In this document: positions 35,457-44,227 of the stretch, piece by piece
How positions within the stretch are numbered: the first letter of the stretch is position 1
Layout: each line of letters starts with the position of its first letter
Assembly: GCF_002234615.1 (NCBI RefSeq)
Contig: NZ_NMQW01000035.1
Span: 1 to 64,000, forward strand
Reading direction: 5' to 3'
DNA from: Paenibacillus rigui
GTDB taxonomy: Bacteria > Bacillota > Bacilli > Paenibacillales > NBRC-103111
Length of the DNA: 64,000 nt
Translations under genes and position numbers: made by a program
Notes under the pieces: model-generated
What the model was told of the DNA's origin: nothing
The model's input: the letters and a program-made list of their open reading frames with translations, nothing else
Database searches by the model: none

Positions 35457-36350
35457 ATGGAAGGCCAGCACACTGGGGGTTCGTCCCCTAAGCTTCATCT
35501 CATCGTGGAAGCGTTGAACGACGGCAGCCTGCCGAACCGGTTCCGCAAGACGCCGGTTACGGAGGAGGAGCTTTCAGGCTTGCCGGATCACTTGAACCGG
35601 TTCGGCTTTGCGGAGCTTCGTATGTCGGGCAGCGCCCAATTTTCGCATCAAGGGCTGCAGCGCATGATGAAGGAGATCGGGGAGACGCCGATCACTGTCG
35701 TTGATTTAAGGCAGGAGAGCCATGGCTTTGTCGATGGCCTCGCTGTCAATTGGTTTGGACTGCACAATGGGGGCAATAAAGGATTAACGAACCAGGAAGT
35801 GATGGTGGAGGAAAAATCCCGCTTGGACGGTTTGAGGCTCCAGGAGAGCGTCGTCTTTGACAGGGTGGAGGAAAAATCCATCAATGTGGAGGGACCCGTT
35901 GCCCACCGGAATGCCGTTCATTCGGAGGAGGAGCTTGTCGTATCCGAAGGGCTGGGCTACGCGCGCTTTTACGTCACGGATCACCACCGTCCGCCGGACA
36001 GCGAGGTCGACCGGTTTCAAGCATTTCTGGAAACGTTACCGGAAGGAACATGGCTTCATTTCCACTGCAGGGGCGGCGTCGGCAGGACGACCACGTTCAT
36101 GCTGATGTACGACATGCTGCGTCACTCGCCGCATGTGAGCCTTGACGAGCTGCTGGAGAGACATACAGCGACCGGCGGCCGGGACATGTACCGACTGGAC
36201 TCGCCGGACTCGCCGAAGTATGCACCGGCTGTGGAACGGCTTGCTTTTATCAAACAATTTTATGCCTACTGCTTGAGTCAAGCCGATAAGCAGCATCGAA
36301 CGCCATGGTCCAGGTGGATCGCCGAACGCAATGCAAGGGAAGAACAATAA
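35457..36350 (+). CDS. PTP-like inositol polyphosphate phosphatase (cytoplasmic phytase)
   Basis: A 297-residue cysteine phosphatase of the PTP-like phytase family. The P-loop HCRGGVGR gives nucleophile C204 and R210; the general acid is D175 in YVTDHHRP, matching the TDH segment of Selenomonas PhyA; DLRQESHGFVDGLAVNW (83-99) is a further family hallmark. It works through a phosphocysteine intermediate on inositol phosphates. Rumen relatives are secreted, but no signal peptide is present here, so it should act on imported inositol phosphates. It starts 28 bp after lacI. GGAAACGTTACCGG at 36030-36043 inside the gene matches the upstream operators. Confidence 0.92.
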   Translation: MEGQHTGGSSPKLHLIVEALNDGSLPNRFRKTPVTEEELSGLPDHLNRFGFAELRMSGSAQFSHQGLQRMMKEIGETPITVVDLRQESHGFVDGLAVNWFGLHNGGNKGLTNQEVMVEEKSRLDGLRLQESVVFDRVEEKSINVEGPVAHRNAVHSEEELVVSEGLGYARFYVTDHHRPPDSEVDRFQAFLETLPEGTWLHFHCRGGVGRTTTFMLMYDMLRHSPHVSLDELLERHTATGGRDMYRLDSPDSPKYAPAVERLAFIKQFYAYCLSQADKQHRTPWSRWIAERNAREEQ

Positions 36351-36395
36351 TTTGTTTGGTCTGCTGTCACTATACCTATAGGGAGGCTGTTAACC

Positions 36396-37598
36396 TTGTC
36401 CAAGAAAAGAACAAACCGTACCGCTGCCGTATTGATGCTGTGTGCCGTGATGCTTGTGGGTGCTGCTTGTGGAAAGAGCAATCCGGCCGGAAGCACGGAC
36501 AGCGGAAAAGCCGGAGGCAAAAATGCGGAGTGGGCCGAGAAGGTCGGCCTGAACAAGACGGAAACCGTCGATGAGCTGTATGAAAAAGCGAAGCAGGAAG
36601 GTAAGGTAGTCGTCTATTCGCAATCGAGCCGGATCAAGGATGTCAAGGCTTCCTTCGAGGCCAAATATCCCGGCATTAAGGTAGATGCCTACAATATGAC
36701 GACGAACGATATCGTCGAGAAGGTCATTCGGGAGCAGGGAGCGGGCGTGTTCAACTCCGACGTGATTTTCGTGAAGGATGCGGCGGGAACGGTATCGACG
36801 GAGCTGACCAGCAAGGGGCTGGTGCACAAGTATATGCCCAAGGATTTGACCGACAAGATGGTGGAGCCTTACAAAAGCAAGAGTCCTGGGATTGTGCCCT
36901 ACGTTTCGTTAAGAGCATTCTACTATAATACCGAGGTGTACAAAGAGCCGCCGGTGAGCAACTGGTGGGATCTCACCACGCCGGAATGGAAAGGGAAGGT
37001 CATTCTGGAGGATCCGATTCAATCGGCGGATACGATGGATTTGTTTCTGGCTGTGGTCAAGAATGCGGACGATATGAAGCAGGCGTACAAGGAAAAGTTC
37101 GGCAAGGAGATCGAGCTGAACGGGACGGAAAATGCCGGCTACGAATTTTTCAAGCGCGTGTTGAAAAACGATCCGATTCTCGTCAAGTCCAGCGACGAAG
37201 CCGTGGACGCCGTTGGGGCCAAAGGGCAAGCGAAGCCGCCGATCGCGATTAGTGCTTCCAGCAAGCAGCGCGACATTGCCGAGAAGGGGCTTAAGGTCGC
37301 CGCGACCTACGATATTAAGCCAAAGCTGTCGGTCGTCGGACCGAACTACCTGTATGTTGCCAACAATGCGCCGAACCCGAACGCAGCCAAGCTGATGATC
37401 CGTTGGATGGCAGGAGAAGCGGACGGGAAGGGCGAGGGCTTCAAGCCTTTTAATGTTATGGGTTCCTGGTCGACGAGGAGCGACAACGGCCGCACGGATC
37501 AGCCGGCGCTCGATAAAATTAAGGTATGGGACTATGACACCGATTATTTTTATAACAACTTCATTAAATTCAGAGAATTCTGGTTGAAAAATCAATAA
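36396..37598 (+). CDS. AfuA-type solute-binding lipoprotein (candidate inositol-phosphate receptor)
   Basis: A 400-residue lipoprotein, lipobox GAAC (Cys near 25), with the family fold of iron/phosphorylated-sugar binding proteins (COG1840): KVVVYSQSSRIKDVKASFEAKYPGIKV, VIFVKDAAG and SLRAFYYNTEVY. AfuA proteins of this class bind hexose phosphates; the iron-binding tyrosine pair near the C terminus is not evident. Its place between a cytoplasmic phytase and IMPase suggests lower inositol phosphates. TTG start with GGGAGG 9 bp upstream. A terminator-like hairpin follows, which would make it more abundant than the permease. Confidence 0.82.
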   Translation: MSKKRTNRTAAVLMLCAVMLVGAACGKSNPAGSTDSGKAGGKNAEWAEKVGLNKTETVDELYEKAKQEGKVVVYSQSSRIKDVKASFEAKYPGIKVDAYNMTTNDIVEKVIREQGAGVFNSDVIFVKDAAGTVSTELTSKGLVHKYMPKDLTDKMVEPYKSKSPGIVPYVSLRAFYYNTEVYKEPPVSNWWDLTTPEWKGKVILEDPIQSADTMDLFLAVVKNADDMKQAYKEKFGKEIELNGTENAGYEFFKRVLKNDPILVKSSDEAVDAVGAKGQAKPPIAISASSKQRDIAEKGLKVAATYDIKPKLSVVGPNYLYVANNAPNPNAAKLMIRWMAGEADGKGEGFKPFNVMGSWSTRSDNGRTDQPALDKIKVWDYDTDYFYNNFIKFREFWLKNQ

Positions 37599-37600
37599 AA

Positions 37601-37614
37601 AGTAAGCGCTATCA
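37601..37614 (+). promoter_or_regulatory. cre-like site
   Basis: AGTAAGCGCTATCA matches 13 of 14 positions of the TGWAANCGNTNWCA CcpA consensus, just after the binding-protein stop codon. It may allow catabolite repression by roadblock within the operon. Confidence 0.45.
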
Positions 37615-37624
37615 AATGAAAGAG

Positions 37625-37666
37625 TGCGATCCTGATTCTGGGATGAGACGATCAGGCGCGTTTTTC
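37625..37666 (+). terminator. Intra-operon terminator/attenuator
   Basis: GCG..CCTGAT/ATCAGG.CGC hairpin followed by TTTTT, between the binding protein and the TIM-barrel gene; probably partial, setting unequal expression. Confidence 0.6.
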
Positions 37667-37690
37667 ATCATAAGGAATGGAGTGGCAGAA

Positions 37691-38623
37691 ATGATGCTTG
37701 GATTTTCGATCCAAAGCCCGGTATTTCTCGGGAAGCTTAGCCGGAGCAGCACGCATGATTTAATCGCTCATTATGCAGATGTCGAGCTGTTTCTTGACGC
37801 ACTGAAGTCTGCGGGAGTGGGCTCCATCGAAGTGAGGATTCTTCCCCGGGGGACCGATTCCTGGGCCTATCAGGAGCTGATCCAGATGATCTGGAGTATG
37901 GGGCTGCAGCTGACGATTCACGGTCATGTAGCCGGAGATCATCCGGGCCGCACGTTCGGGGAAGCTTATCCCTCGATGAGCTATGTGCTGAAGCATTTTC
38001 ATAATTATCAGGACCGCTTGATGATGACGCTGCATGCATTTGATGCGAAGGAAGGCACGGAGGAAGTATTGCACAGCCGAACGGTGCAGCTATTGAGGGA
38101 ATGGACCGGGATGGTGGATAACGAGAGCCTCCCGATCCGGTTTGCGCTCGAAAATAACCGGAAAAAAGCTTCCAAGGTGGATCCGGGGGATTCGGTGGAC
38201 GGTGTGCTGCGAATGGCGAATGAGGTGGATCACCCTGCCGTAGGGATCTGCTGGGATATGGGGCATTACTACTCTAATCTGCTGAAGGGCAACGGGCTGG
38301 AGGCGCCGCCCGAGCATCCGATAGAGGATTTGCCGCCGCTGGCTTTTCTCCATAAAGGCATTCACACTCACATTCACGGCATCGGAGCGTCCGGTACCCA
38401 CAATCCGCTGACAGCGTTCTCCAGCTTGCCTTTGGAGCACTACACAAACGAGCTGGTGAAGGCGGGATACGACGGGATATTCAACCTGGAGCTGACGTTG
38501 GATAAATTCAACACGGACCTGACCTTGAGTGAGCATGTCATGGCTTCGGTACAGCGACTGGAAAGAGCAGTTCAGGCAGCTACAGATCGTAAGGAGGGAA
38601 AACAAGCAAATGTACAAACTTGA
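37691..38623 (+). CDS. Xylose-isomerase-like TIM-barrel protein
   Basis: About 310 residues of the AP-endonuclease-2/sugar phosphate isomerase-epimerase fold. Likely metal-binding segments are in VEVRILP, FALENNR, GICWDMGHYY, HKGIHTHIHG and FNLELTLD. Related IolE, IolI and IolH proteins act in inositol breakdown, so an isomerase or dehydratase step on an inositol derivative is plausible, but it is not clearly any of these. The ATG at 37691 has GGAGTGG upstream. It overlaps the permease by 14 bp. Confidence 0.72.
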   Translation: MMLGFSIQSPVFLGKLSRSSTHDLIAHYADVELFLDALKSAGVGSIEVRILPRGTDSWAYQELIQMIWSMGLQLTIHGHVAGDHPGRTFGEAYPSMSYVLKHFHNYQDRLMMTLHAFDAKEGTEEVLHSRTVQLLREWTGMVDNESLPIRFALENNRKKASKVDPGDSVDGVLRMANEVDHPAVGICWDMGHYYSNLLKGNGLEAPPEHPIEDLPPLAFLHKGIHTHIHGIGASGTHNPLTAFSSLPLEHYTNELVKAGYDGIFNLELTLDKFNTDLTLSEHVMASVQRLERAVQAATDRKEGKQANVQT

Positions 38624-40445
38624 AGCGGCGAAGACGCCTTCCAGATTCAACTGGATTCGAGTGATCAATATGGCGAGAAGTATTCTAAGCAATCCGATTC
38701 ACCTGATCAGTATTTTCGCTTTTCTGTTTCTATGCTACACCATTGTCGTTCCCATGTGGGAGATTATCTCGCATACGTTTACTTGGCATTCGGAGGATAT
38801 ACGTGTGGCAAGGGGCGTAGTGCCCGGGGAATTTACACTGTACCATTGGGCCCACGTGCTGGCGAGCGATATTAGCCAGTCCGTATTTTATAAGCCGCTG
38901 ATGAACTCGTTCGCGATTGCGGTATGCGTATCGGTGCTGTCGATGATTCTGGGCGGCGCGCTGGCGTGGCTCGTTACCCGGACGGATATTCCGTTCAAGA
39001 AGACGATCGGCTTTCTGGCGATTATTCCTTACATGCTGCCTTCGTGGATCAAGGCGTTCGCCTGGCTCGTCGTGTTCAAGAACGATCGGGTCGGCGGCAG
39101 CCAGGGCCTCATGCAGTACGTTCTTGGGATCAATCCGCCCGACTGGCTTTCATACGGCTTCCTGCCTATCGTCATCAACCTGTCGGCGCACTATTACACG
39201 TTCTTTTATTTGCTGATCGCCGTCGCGCTAAGCTCCATCAACAGCAGTCTGGAGGAGTCGGCGGACATTATGGGGGCCAGCAGGCTGACCATTTTGCGCA
39301 AAGTGACATTCCCGCTCGTGATGCCCGCGATCCTGTCCGCACTCATCCTGACCTTCTCCAAAAGCATGGGAACGTTCGGGGTTGCGGCCTTCCTCGGCTT
39401 GCCCGTCAAATATTACACCATCGCAACGATGCTCTACGGCAGTATGAAAAACCGGATGATTTCGGACGCTTATGTGCTGAGCCTGATCCTGATTCTCATC
39501 TCGTCTCTGACCATCTACATTAACCAACGCACGATCGGCAAAAGAAAAAGCTACGCAACTATCGGCGGCAAGGATTCCCGTAAAAACCCGACACCGCTCG
39601 GGAAGTGGAGAATCCCCGCAGTCAGCGCAGTCCTGCTGTTTCTGTGCTCGGCGGCGCTGTTCCCGCTGCTGCTGCTCCTCTGGCAGTCGTTCATGCTGCG
39701 CGACGGGGATTACAGCTTCAGCAACCTGACACTGCATTTCTGGACCGGTGAATCGATGTCCAACATTGCTTCGGGCGAGGTCGGGGTGCTGATCAATGAC
39801 GGTATTGTGCTAGCATTGAAAAATTCGCTTTCCATCGCCTTTACGGCGGCTATCGTTGCAGCTGTGATCGGACTGGTGTTCGGCTACATCATCACGAAGT
39901 CGAGAAAAACATTGTCCTCCAAGGTAGTAGAGCAGCTGTCGTTCCTGCCTTATCTGATCCCGGGCATTTCGTTTGCGGCCATTTACTTGTCCATGTTCGC
40001 CCAGCCGCAGCTGCTCGTACCGGCGCTGTACGGCACGCTGTCGCTCGTCATTCTTATTACGATCGTCAAGGAGCTGCCGTTCGCTACAAGATCCGGCTTA
40101 AGCACCATGTTCCAGATCAGCGGCGAGCTGGAGGAGGCGGCCAAAATTCAAGGCGCGTCCTGGCTGCGCCGGTTTATTAAAATCATGGTGCCGCTTAGCC
40201 GCAAAGGCGTCGTCAGCGCATTCCTGCTGCTGTTCATCAGCGCCATGAAGGAATTGGATTTGATCGTCCTTCTCGTGACGCCGAATACAGGCACATTGAC
40301 CACCTTGACGTTCCGGTATGCGGAAAAAGGGTACCAGCAATATGCGGACGCCATTATTCTCATTATTATCGCGATCATTCTAATTACGCATTTCCTGGCG
40401 ACCAAGTTTTTGAAAGCCGATCTTTCCAAAGGCATAGGAGGCTAA
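38610..40445 (+). CDS. Double-length ABC importer permease (AfuB/FbpB type)
   Basis: About 611 residues with about 12 membrane helices, two fused permease halves, each with an EAA-like loop (EESADIMGASRLTILRKVTFPLVMP and EEAAKIQGASWLRRFIKIMVPLSRK). This fused design is characteristic of the iron/phosphate-sugar (AfuB/FbpB, COG1178) importers and needs no partner. ATG at 38610 with AAGGAGGG; it overlaps the TIM-barrel gene, so the two are coupled. It should carry the ligand of the upstream lipoprotein. Confidence 0.9.
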   Translation: MYKLEAAKTPSRFNWIRVINMARSILSNPIHLISIFAFLFLCYTIVVPMWEIISHTFTWHSEDIRVARGVVPGEFTLYHWAHVLASDISQSVFYKPLMNSFAIAVCVSVLSMILGGALAWLVTRTDIPFKKTIGFLAIIPYMLPSWIKAFAWLVVFKNDRVGGSQGLMQYVLGINPPDWLSYGFLPIVINLSAHYYTFFYLLIAVALSSINSSLEESADIMGASRLTILRKVTFPLVMPAILSALILTFSKSMGTFGVAAFLGLPVKYYTIATMLYGSMKNRMISDAYVLSLILILISSLTIYINQRTIGKRKSYATIGGKDSRKNPTPLGKWRIPAVSAVLLFLCSAALFPLLLLLWQSFMLRDGDYSFSNLTLHFWTGESMSNIASGEVGVLINDGIVLALKNSLSIAFTAAIVAAVIGLVFGYIITKSRKTLSSKVVEQLSFLPYLIPGISFAAIYLSMFAQPQLLVPALYGTLSLVILITIVKELPFATRSGLSTMFQISGELEEAAKIQGASWLRRFIKIMVPLSRKGVVSAFLLLFISAMKELDLIVLLVTPNTGTLTTLTFRYAEKGYQQYADAIILIIIAIILITHFLATKFLKADLSKGIGG

Positions 40446-40446
40446 T

Positions 40447-41550
40447 ATGAGCAAAATCGAGCTGAAAAAGATCAATAAATATTTCGACAACCATCATATC
40501 TTGAAGGATTTGGACCTCGTCATCGAGGAAGGCGACTTTATGACGCTGCTCGGCCCGTCCGGCTGCGGCAAGACGACGACGCTGCGGGTCATTACCGGTC
40601 TGGAGAACCCGGAGCGGGGCACGATTTCGATCGGGGGCAAGGAGGTCGTCAACGGGGAAAATTATTTCTATGCGCCGCCGTCCAAACGCGGGTTGAATCT
40701 CGTTTTCCAAAGCTATGCGCTCTGGCCGCATATGACCGTTTACGAGAATGTCGCCTTCGGCTTGAATATCAACAAGGTGCCCAAGGCGGAAATTAAGACC
40801 AGCGTAGAGCAGGCTTTGGAAAAAATGCAGATCCAAAAGTACAGGGACCGCTATCCGTCCGAGCTGTCCGGCGGTCAGCAGCAGCGCGTGGCGATTGCCC
40901 GTGCTATTGTGACCAAGCCGAAAATTTTACTGCTCGATGAGCCGCTGTCGAACCTCGACGCCAAGCTGCGGCTGGAAATGCGGGCGGAGCTGAAGCGGCT
41001 GCACCGCGATTTGAAGACGACGATTATTTACGTTACGCACGATCAGGTTGAGGCGCTGACGTTATCGACGAAGATCGCGATTTTCTTTGAGGGCAACCTG
41101 GTGCAGCTCGATTCGCCGAAGGGCATTTACAGACAGCCGGCGGACATCCGCGTTGCGGATTTTATCGGCAATCCGACGATTAATTTCGTGGATGCCGACA
41201 GTACGTATGAGAACGGGAGGCTGATCACGGAGTCCCCGCTTGGGAAGCTGGTGCTTGATTCCAGGGCAGCGGGTGCGGCTGCTTCAGGCAAGGTAACGCT
41301 GGCGATTTATCCGGAGGATATTCAGGTTGTGCAGGAGCCTGTCGAGGGAGGCATTCCGTGCCATGTGTATTCGACGCTGCCGGCCGGCTCCGAGACGATC
41401 ATTCAGCTGTCTGCGGGCAGCGATCTAGGCATTATGGCCAAGGTGATGGGGGATTTGGAGCTGCCCATCGGCAAGCTGGTGTATATCAGGTTCCCGCTGG
41501 AGAAGGTCAACGTGTACGATAAAGCGACAGGAAAGCTCATTGCCCGGTAA
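40447..41550 (+). CDS. ABC importer ATP-binding protein (AfuC/FbpC type)
   Basis: A 367-residue ATPase: Walker A GPSGCGKTT, signature LSGGQQQRVAIARA, Walker B ILLLDEPLSNLD, switch VTHDQVEAL, then a C-terminal TOBE regulatory domain (about 270-367). It follows the permease by a single base. It completes a dedicated three-gene importer, unlike the sugar importer at 25 kb, which lacks its own ATPase. Confidence 0.93.
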   Translation: MSKIELKKINKYFDNHHILKDLDLVIEEGDFMTLLGPSGCGKTTTLRVITGLENPERGTISIGGKEVVNGENYFYAPPSKRGLNLVFQSYALWPHMTVYENVAFGLNINKVPKAEIKTSVEQALEKMQIQKYRDRYPSELSGGQQQRVAIARAIVTKPKILLLDEPLSNLDAKLRLEMRAELKRLHRDLKTTIIYVTHDQVEALTLSTKIAIFFEGNLVQLDSPKGIYRQPADIRVADFIGNPTINFVDADSTYENGRLITESPLGKLVLDSRAAGAAASGKVTLAIYPEDIQVVQEPVEGGIPCHVYSTLPAGSETIIQLSAGSDLGIMAKVMGDLELPIGKLVYIRFPLEKVNVYDKATGKLIAR

Positions 41551-41581
41551 CTGGGGGGAGAGCTATAGGAGGCATTAGAGG

Positions 41582-42352
41582 ATGGGAGCTACAGCAGCGG
41601 ACATATGGCATATTACCCACCTGGAATTGCTGCTTCGGATGGGCTTGGCGGTGGTCCTTGGAGGAGCCATCGGAATCGAGAGGGAATGGAGCAACCATGC
41701 GGCAGGATTTCGGACGCATATTCTGGTTTGTCTCGGGTCGGCGACGATTATGCTGCTATCCGAGTATGGATTCTCACAGTTCGCGTTGGAGAGCAGCGTG
41801 AGAATGGACCCGGCGCGTCTGGCGGCTCAGGTGATCAGCGGCATCGGGTTTCTTGGGGCCGGCGCGATTCTGCGCAACGGCAATATGATCAAAGGGCTGA
41901 CGACGGCCGCGTCCATCTGGGTTGTCGCCGGGATCGGCCTGTGCGCCGGGGCGGGCTTTTTTACCGGAGCTCTGCTGAGCACATTCATGGTGCTGGTCAG
42001 CCTGTACCTGCTGAATAAGTGGGAAAAGCATTTGATGTGGCACCGCAGGCTGCACGACGTCGAGATGACGATTATCGATCATCCCGGCGTGCTGGGACGC
42101 ATTTCTTCTGCATTCGGGGAGCATGGGATTCAGATTGCCAACGTGAAAATCCGTCCGGGTGACGATGAGATCATCGAGGAGAACGGTACCCCGACGATGG
42201 ACATCTGCTTCAGTCTGCGTCTTAGCAAGCAGGAGAAGCTGCTGGAAGCCTTCGAGGCAATCGCGGGGATGGAGATTATCGTCTCGCTTGAGGCGGACCA
42301 TTTTCAAATCACTAAAAAAGGAAGCGCAGGCGGAAGCTCCATCTCCGCATAA
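41582..42352 (+). CDS. MgtC/SapB-family membrane protein
   Basis: A 256-residue protein with four or five membrane helices in the MgtC region (IGIEREWSNHAAGFRTHILVCLG, VISGIGFLGAGAIL, TTAASIWVVAGIGL) and a cytoplasmic ACT-like C-terminal domain. MgtC proteins help cells under low magnesium, low pH or phosphate imbalance. Phytate carries magnesium and phosphate, so a role in coping with released phosphate or magnesium is possible; this is inference. It sits between the importer ATPase and the HAD gene. Confidence 0.88.
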   Translation: MGATAADIWHITHLELLLRMGLAVVLGGAIGIEREWSNHAAGFRTHILVCLGSATIMLLSEYGFSQFALESSVRMDPARLAAQVISGIGFLGAGAILRNGNMIKGLTTAASIWVVAGIGLCAGAGFFTGALLSTFMVLVSLYLLNKWEKHLMWHRRLHDVEMTIIDHPGVLGRISSAFGEHGIQIANVKIRPGDDEIIEENGTPTMDICFSLRLSKQEKLLEAFEAIAGMEIIVSLEADHFQITKKGSAGGSSISA

Positions 42353-42379
42353 CATAATTGGGATAGGTGGCTGAGAGAA

Positions 42380-43249
42380 GTGAATCGTATTTTACTTGTA
42401 TCGGATTTGGATGGCACGCTGCTCGACACCGCGCAGCGGATCAGCCCGGAAAATTTGGAGGCGATCCGCCGGTTCAGGGAGCAGGGCGGTATTTTTACGC
42501 TGGCGACCGGCCGAATGGAGCAATCAGTAATTCCGTTCGTGCAAGCCATGAACCTGGACGTGCCCGTCATTGTGTATAACGGAGCCCGGATTTACAGTCC
42601 GGCGACCGGAGAGGTGCTTTACGACCGGCATTTGCCTCTGACGCAGGCGCTCTGGGACCAGTTTCTGGAGCAGGCGGACGACAGCATAGGCATTTTCTTG
42701 TACCGCGGTGGTCAGGTATATACCCCCTATCGTAATGAGATCGTCGAGAAGCATGAGCGCAAGGACCGGGTACCTTGCCATTTGTTGACAGACCGCACGG
42801 TGTTTAATGATGTGACGAAGGTGCTTCTGATCTCCGACGATCTGGAGAAGCTGAAGCGTTATGGCCAGCTGGTGGAAGATAGCGGAATAGCGAATGAAAT
42901 GATTTATTCGGAATGGAATTACTTGGAGGTGCTTCCGCCCGATGTGTCGAAAGGAATAGCACTGCAGGAGCTGCAGCGCATTCTGAATCTGGAGCATGCG
43001 TACACCATGGCGGTGGGCGATAACCTGAACGATTTGTCGATGGTGCGCTGCGCAAATCGCGGGTATGCGGTAGAGAATGCGCATCCGGACCTGAAGGAAG
43101 CGGCGGACGAACTGACGGTGCACCACGAGCAGCACGCGATTGCGGCGATTATTCAAAACTATTTTCATAACAAGGGAGCGAACGGGCATGAATATGACTT
43201 ATCTGGAGACGGCACAGATGATGGCGAGAACGGCGGGCAGCCTGATTAA
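42380..43249 (+). CDS. Cof-type HAD-superfamily hydrolase
   Basis: A 289-residue HAD phosphatase: motif I DLDGTLLDTA, a C2-type cap, and AVGDNLNDLSMV near the C terminus. Such enzymes dephosphorylate sugar phosphates or flavins. Placement between MgtC and inositol monophosphatase suggests activity on an inositol phosphate or intermediate. It has a GTG start with a weak ribosome site, and its end overlaps the next gene by 62 bp. Confidence 0.88.
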   Translation: MNRILLVSDLDGTLLDTAQRISPENLEAIRRFREQGGIFTLATGRMEQSVIPFVQAMNLDVPVIVYNGARIYSPATGEVLYDRHLPLTQALWDQFLEQADDSIGIFLYRGGQVYTPYRNEIVEKHERKDRVPCHLLTDRTVFNDVTKVLLISDDLEKLKRYGQLVEDSGIANEMIYSEWNYLEVLPPDVSKGIALQELQRILNLEHAYTMAVGDNLNDLSMVRCANRGYAVENAHPDLKEAADELTVHHEQHAIAAIIQNYFHNKGANGHEYDLSGDGTDDGENGGQPD

Positions 43250-43991
43250 GCAACGGATGGACAGCGGCTTTGCTACGGAGGAGAAAAGCTCCAGCTTTGA
43301 TGTCGTTACCGAGGTGGATAAGGCATCGGAGGAGCTGATCCGCAAGGGGATCTTGCTGCAGCACCCGGACCACAGGTTTCTCGGGGAGGAAGAATCATTT
43401 GTGAGCGGCAAGCCGCTGCAGGAGGTGCTTCTGGAGGCGCAGAACGAGCCTTTTCTTTGGGTTGTGGATCCGATTGACGGAACGAGCAACTTTGTGCAGG
43501 GGATTCCGGGGTTTACGGTGTCGATAGCTCTTGCCTGCCGAGGCGAATTAACGGTCGGTGTCGTCTATGATCCTGTGCTGGATGAGATGTTCTGGGCGGA
43601 GAAGGGCCAGGGAGCCTATTTGAACGGCAAACCAATTCAAGTCGCCTCGGCAGACCAGCTGGGCAGAAGTGTCATTGCGACAGGCTTCCCTTCGAATATG
43701 CAGGCGCGGGGTGCGGTATATAACGGACTGGGACGATTGCTGGAGCAATGCCGGACGATTCGTTCCTTAGGCTCTGCGGCACGCCATCTGGCTTATGTTG
43801 GCGCAGGAAGGCTGCACGGCTTCTGGGAAAACGGTCTGAACGCATGGGATGTAGCGGCCGGAGCGCTTATCGTACAAGAAGCGGGCGGGACAGTGACGGA
43901 TACAAGAGGCGAAGCGTACAGCCTGTTAACAAGAGACATCACGGCAAGCAACGGCCGCATTCATGAAGCTTTTGTCAGCTGCCTGGAATAA
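43188..43991 (+). CDS. Inositol monophosphatase family protein
   Basis: About 267 residues. Magnesium-dependent phosphatase with LGEEESF (metal ligands), DPIDGTSNFVQGIPGFTVSIAL, the family signature, and WDVAAGALIVQEAGG. It would remove the last phosphate to give myo-inositol. The ATG at 43188 lies inside the end of the HAD gene with AAGGGAG upstream; the 62-bp overlap implies coupled translation. It ends the operon that begins with lacI. Confidence 0.92.
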   Translation: MNMTYLETAQMMARTAGSLIKQRMDSGFATEEKSSSFDVVTEVDKASEELIRKGILLQHPDHRFLGEEESFVSGKPLQEVLLEAQNEPFLWVVDPIDGTSNFVQGIPGFTVSIALACRGELTVGVVYDPVLDEMFWAEKGQGAYLNGKPIQVASADQLGRSVIATGFPSNMQARGAVYNGLGRLLEQCRTIRSLGSAARHLAYVGAGRLHGFWENGLNAWDVAAGALIVQEAGGTVTDTRGEAYSLLTRDITASNGRIHEAFVSCLE

Positions 43992-44141
43992 TTGTGCAGG
44001 TTAAAATGCAGGGCAGCGTCATAAACCTGGGGGACGGACCGTACACTGAATTAGGCAGGCATGTTATGGCGTACGGTTCATAGGATGAGGAATGCCGGAT
44101 CGGGAATCGGCGGATTCTCAAAATTTTTTTTGCAATAGGCA

Positions 44142-44210
44142 TTGTCTGAATTTCAGTTGTATAGTAAAATCGAGTAAAGCGCTTAACTCACAAAGGTTAA
44201 GCGGTTAATC
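44142..44210 (+). promoter_or_regulatory. iol operon promoter and paired operators
   Basis: TTGTCT (44142-44147), 17-bp spacer, TAAAAT (44165-44170). AGTAAAGCGCTTAACT (44173-44188) and GGTTAAGCGGTTAATC (44195-44210) overlap and follow +1, 22 bp apart centre to centre (two helical turns), a strong repressor arrangement. Confidence 0.82.
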
Positions 44211-44227
44211 TCTAAGGGTGAAGGGAG

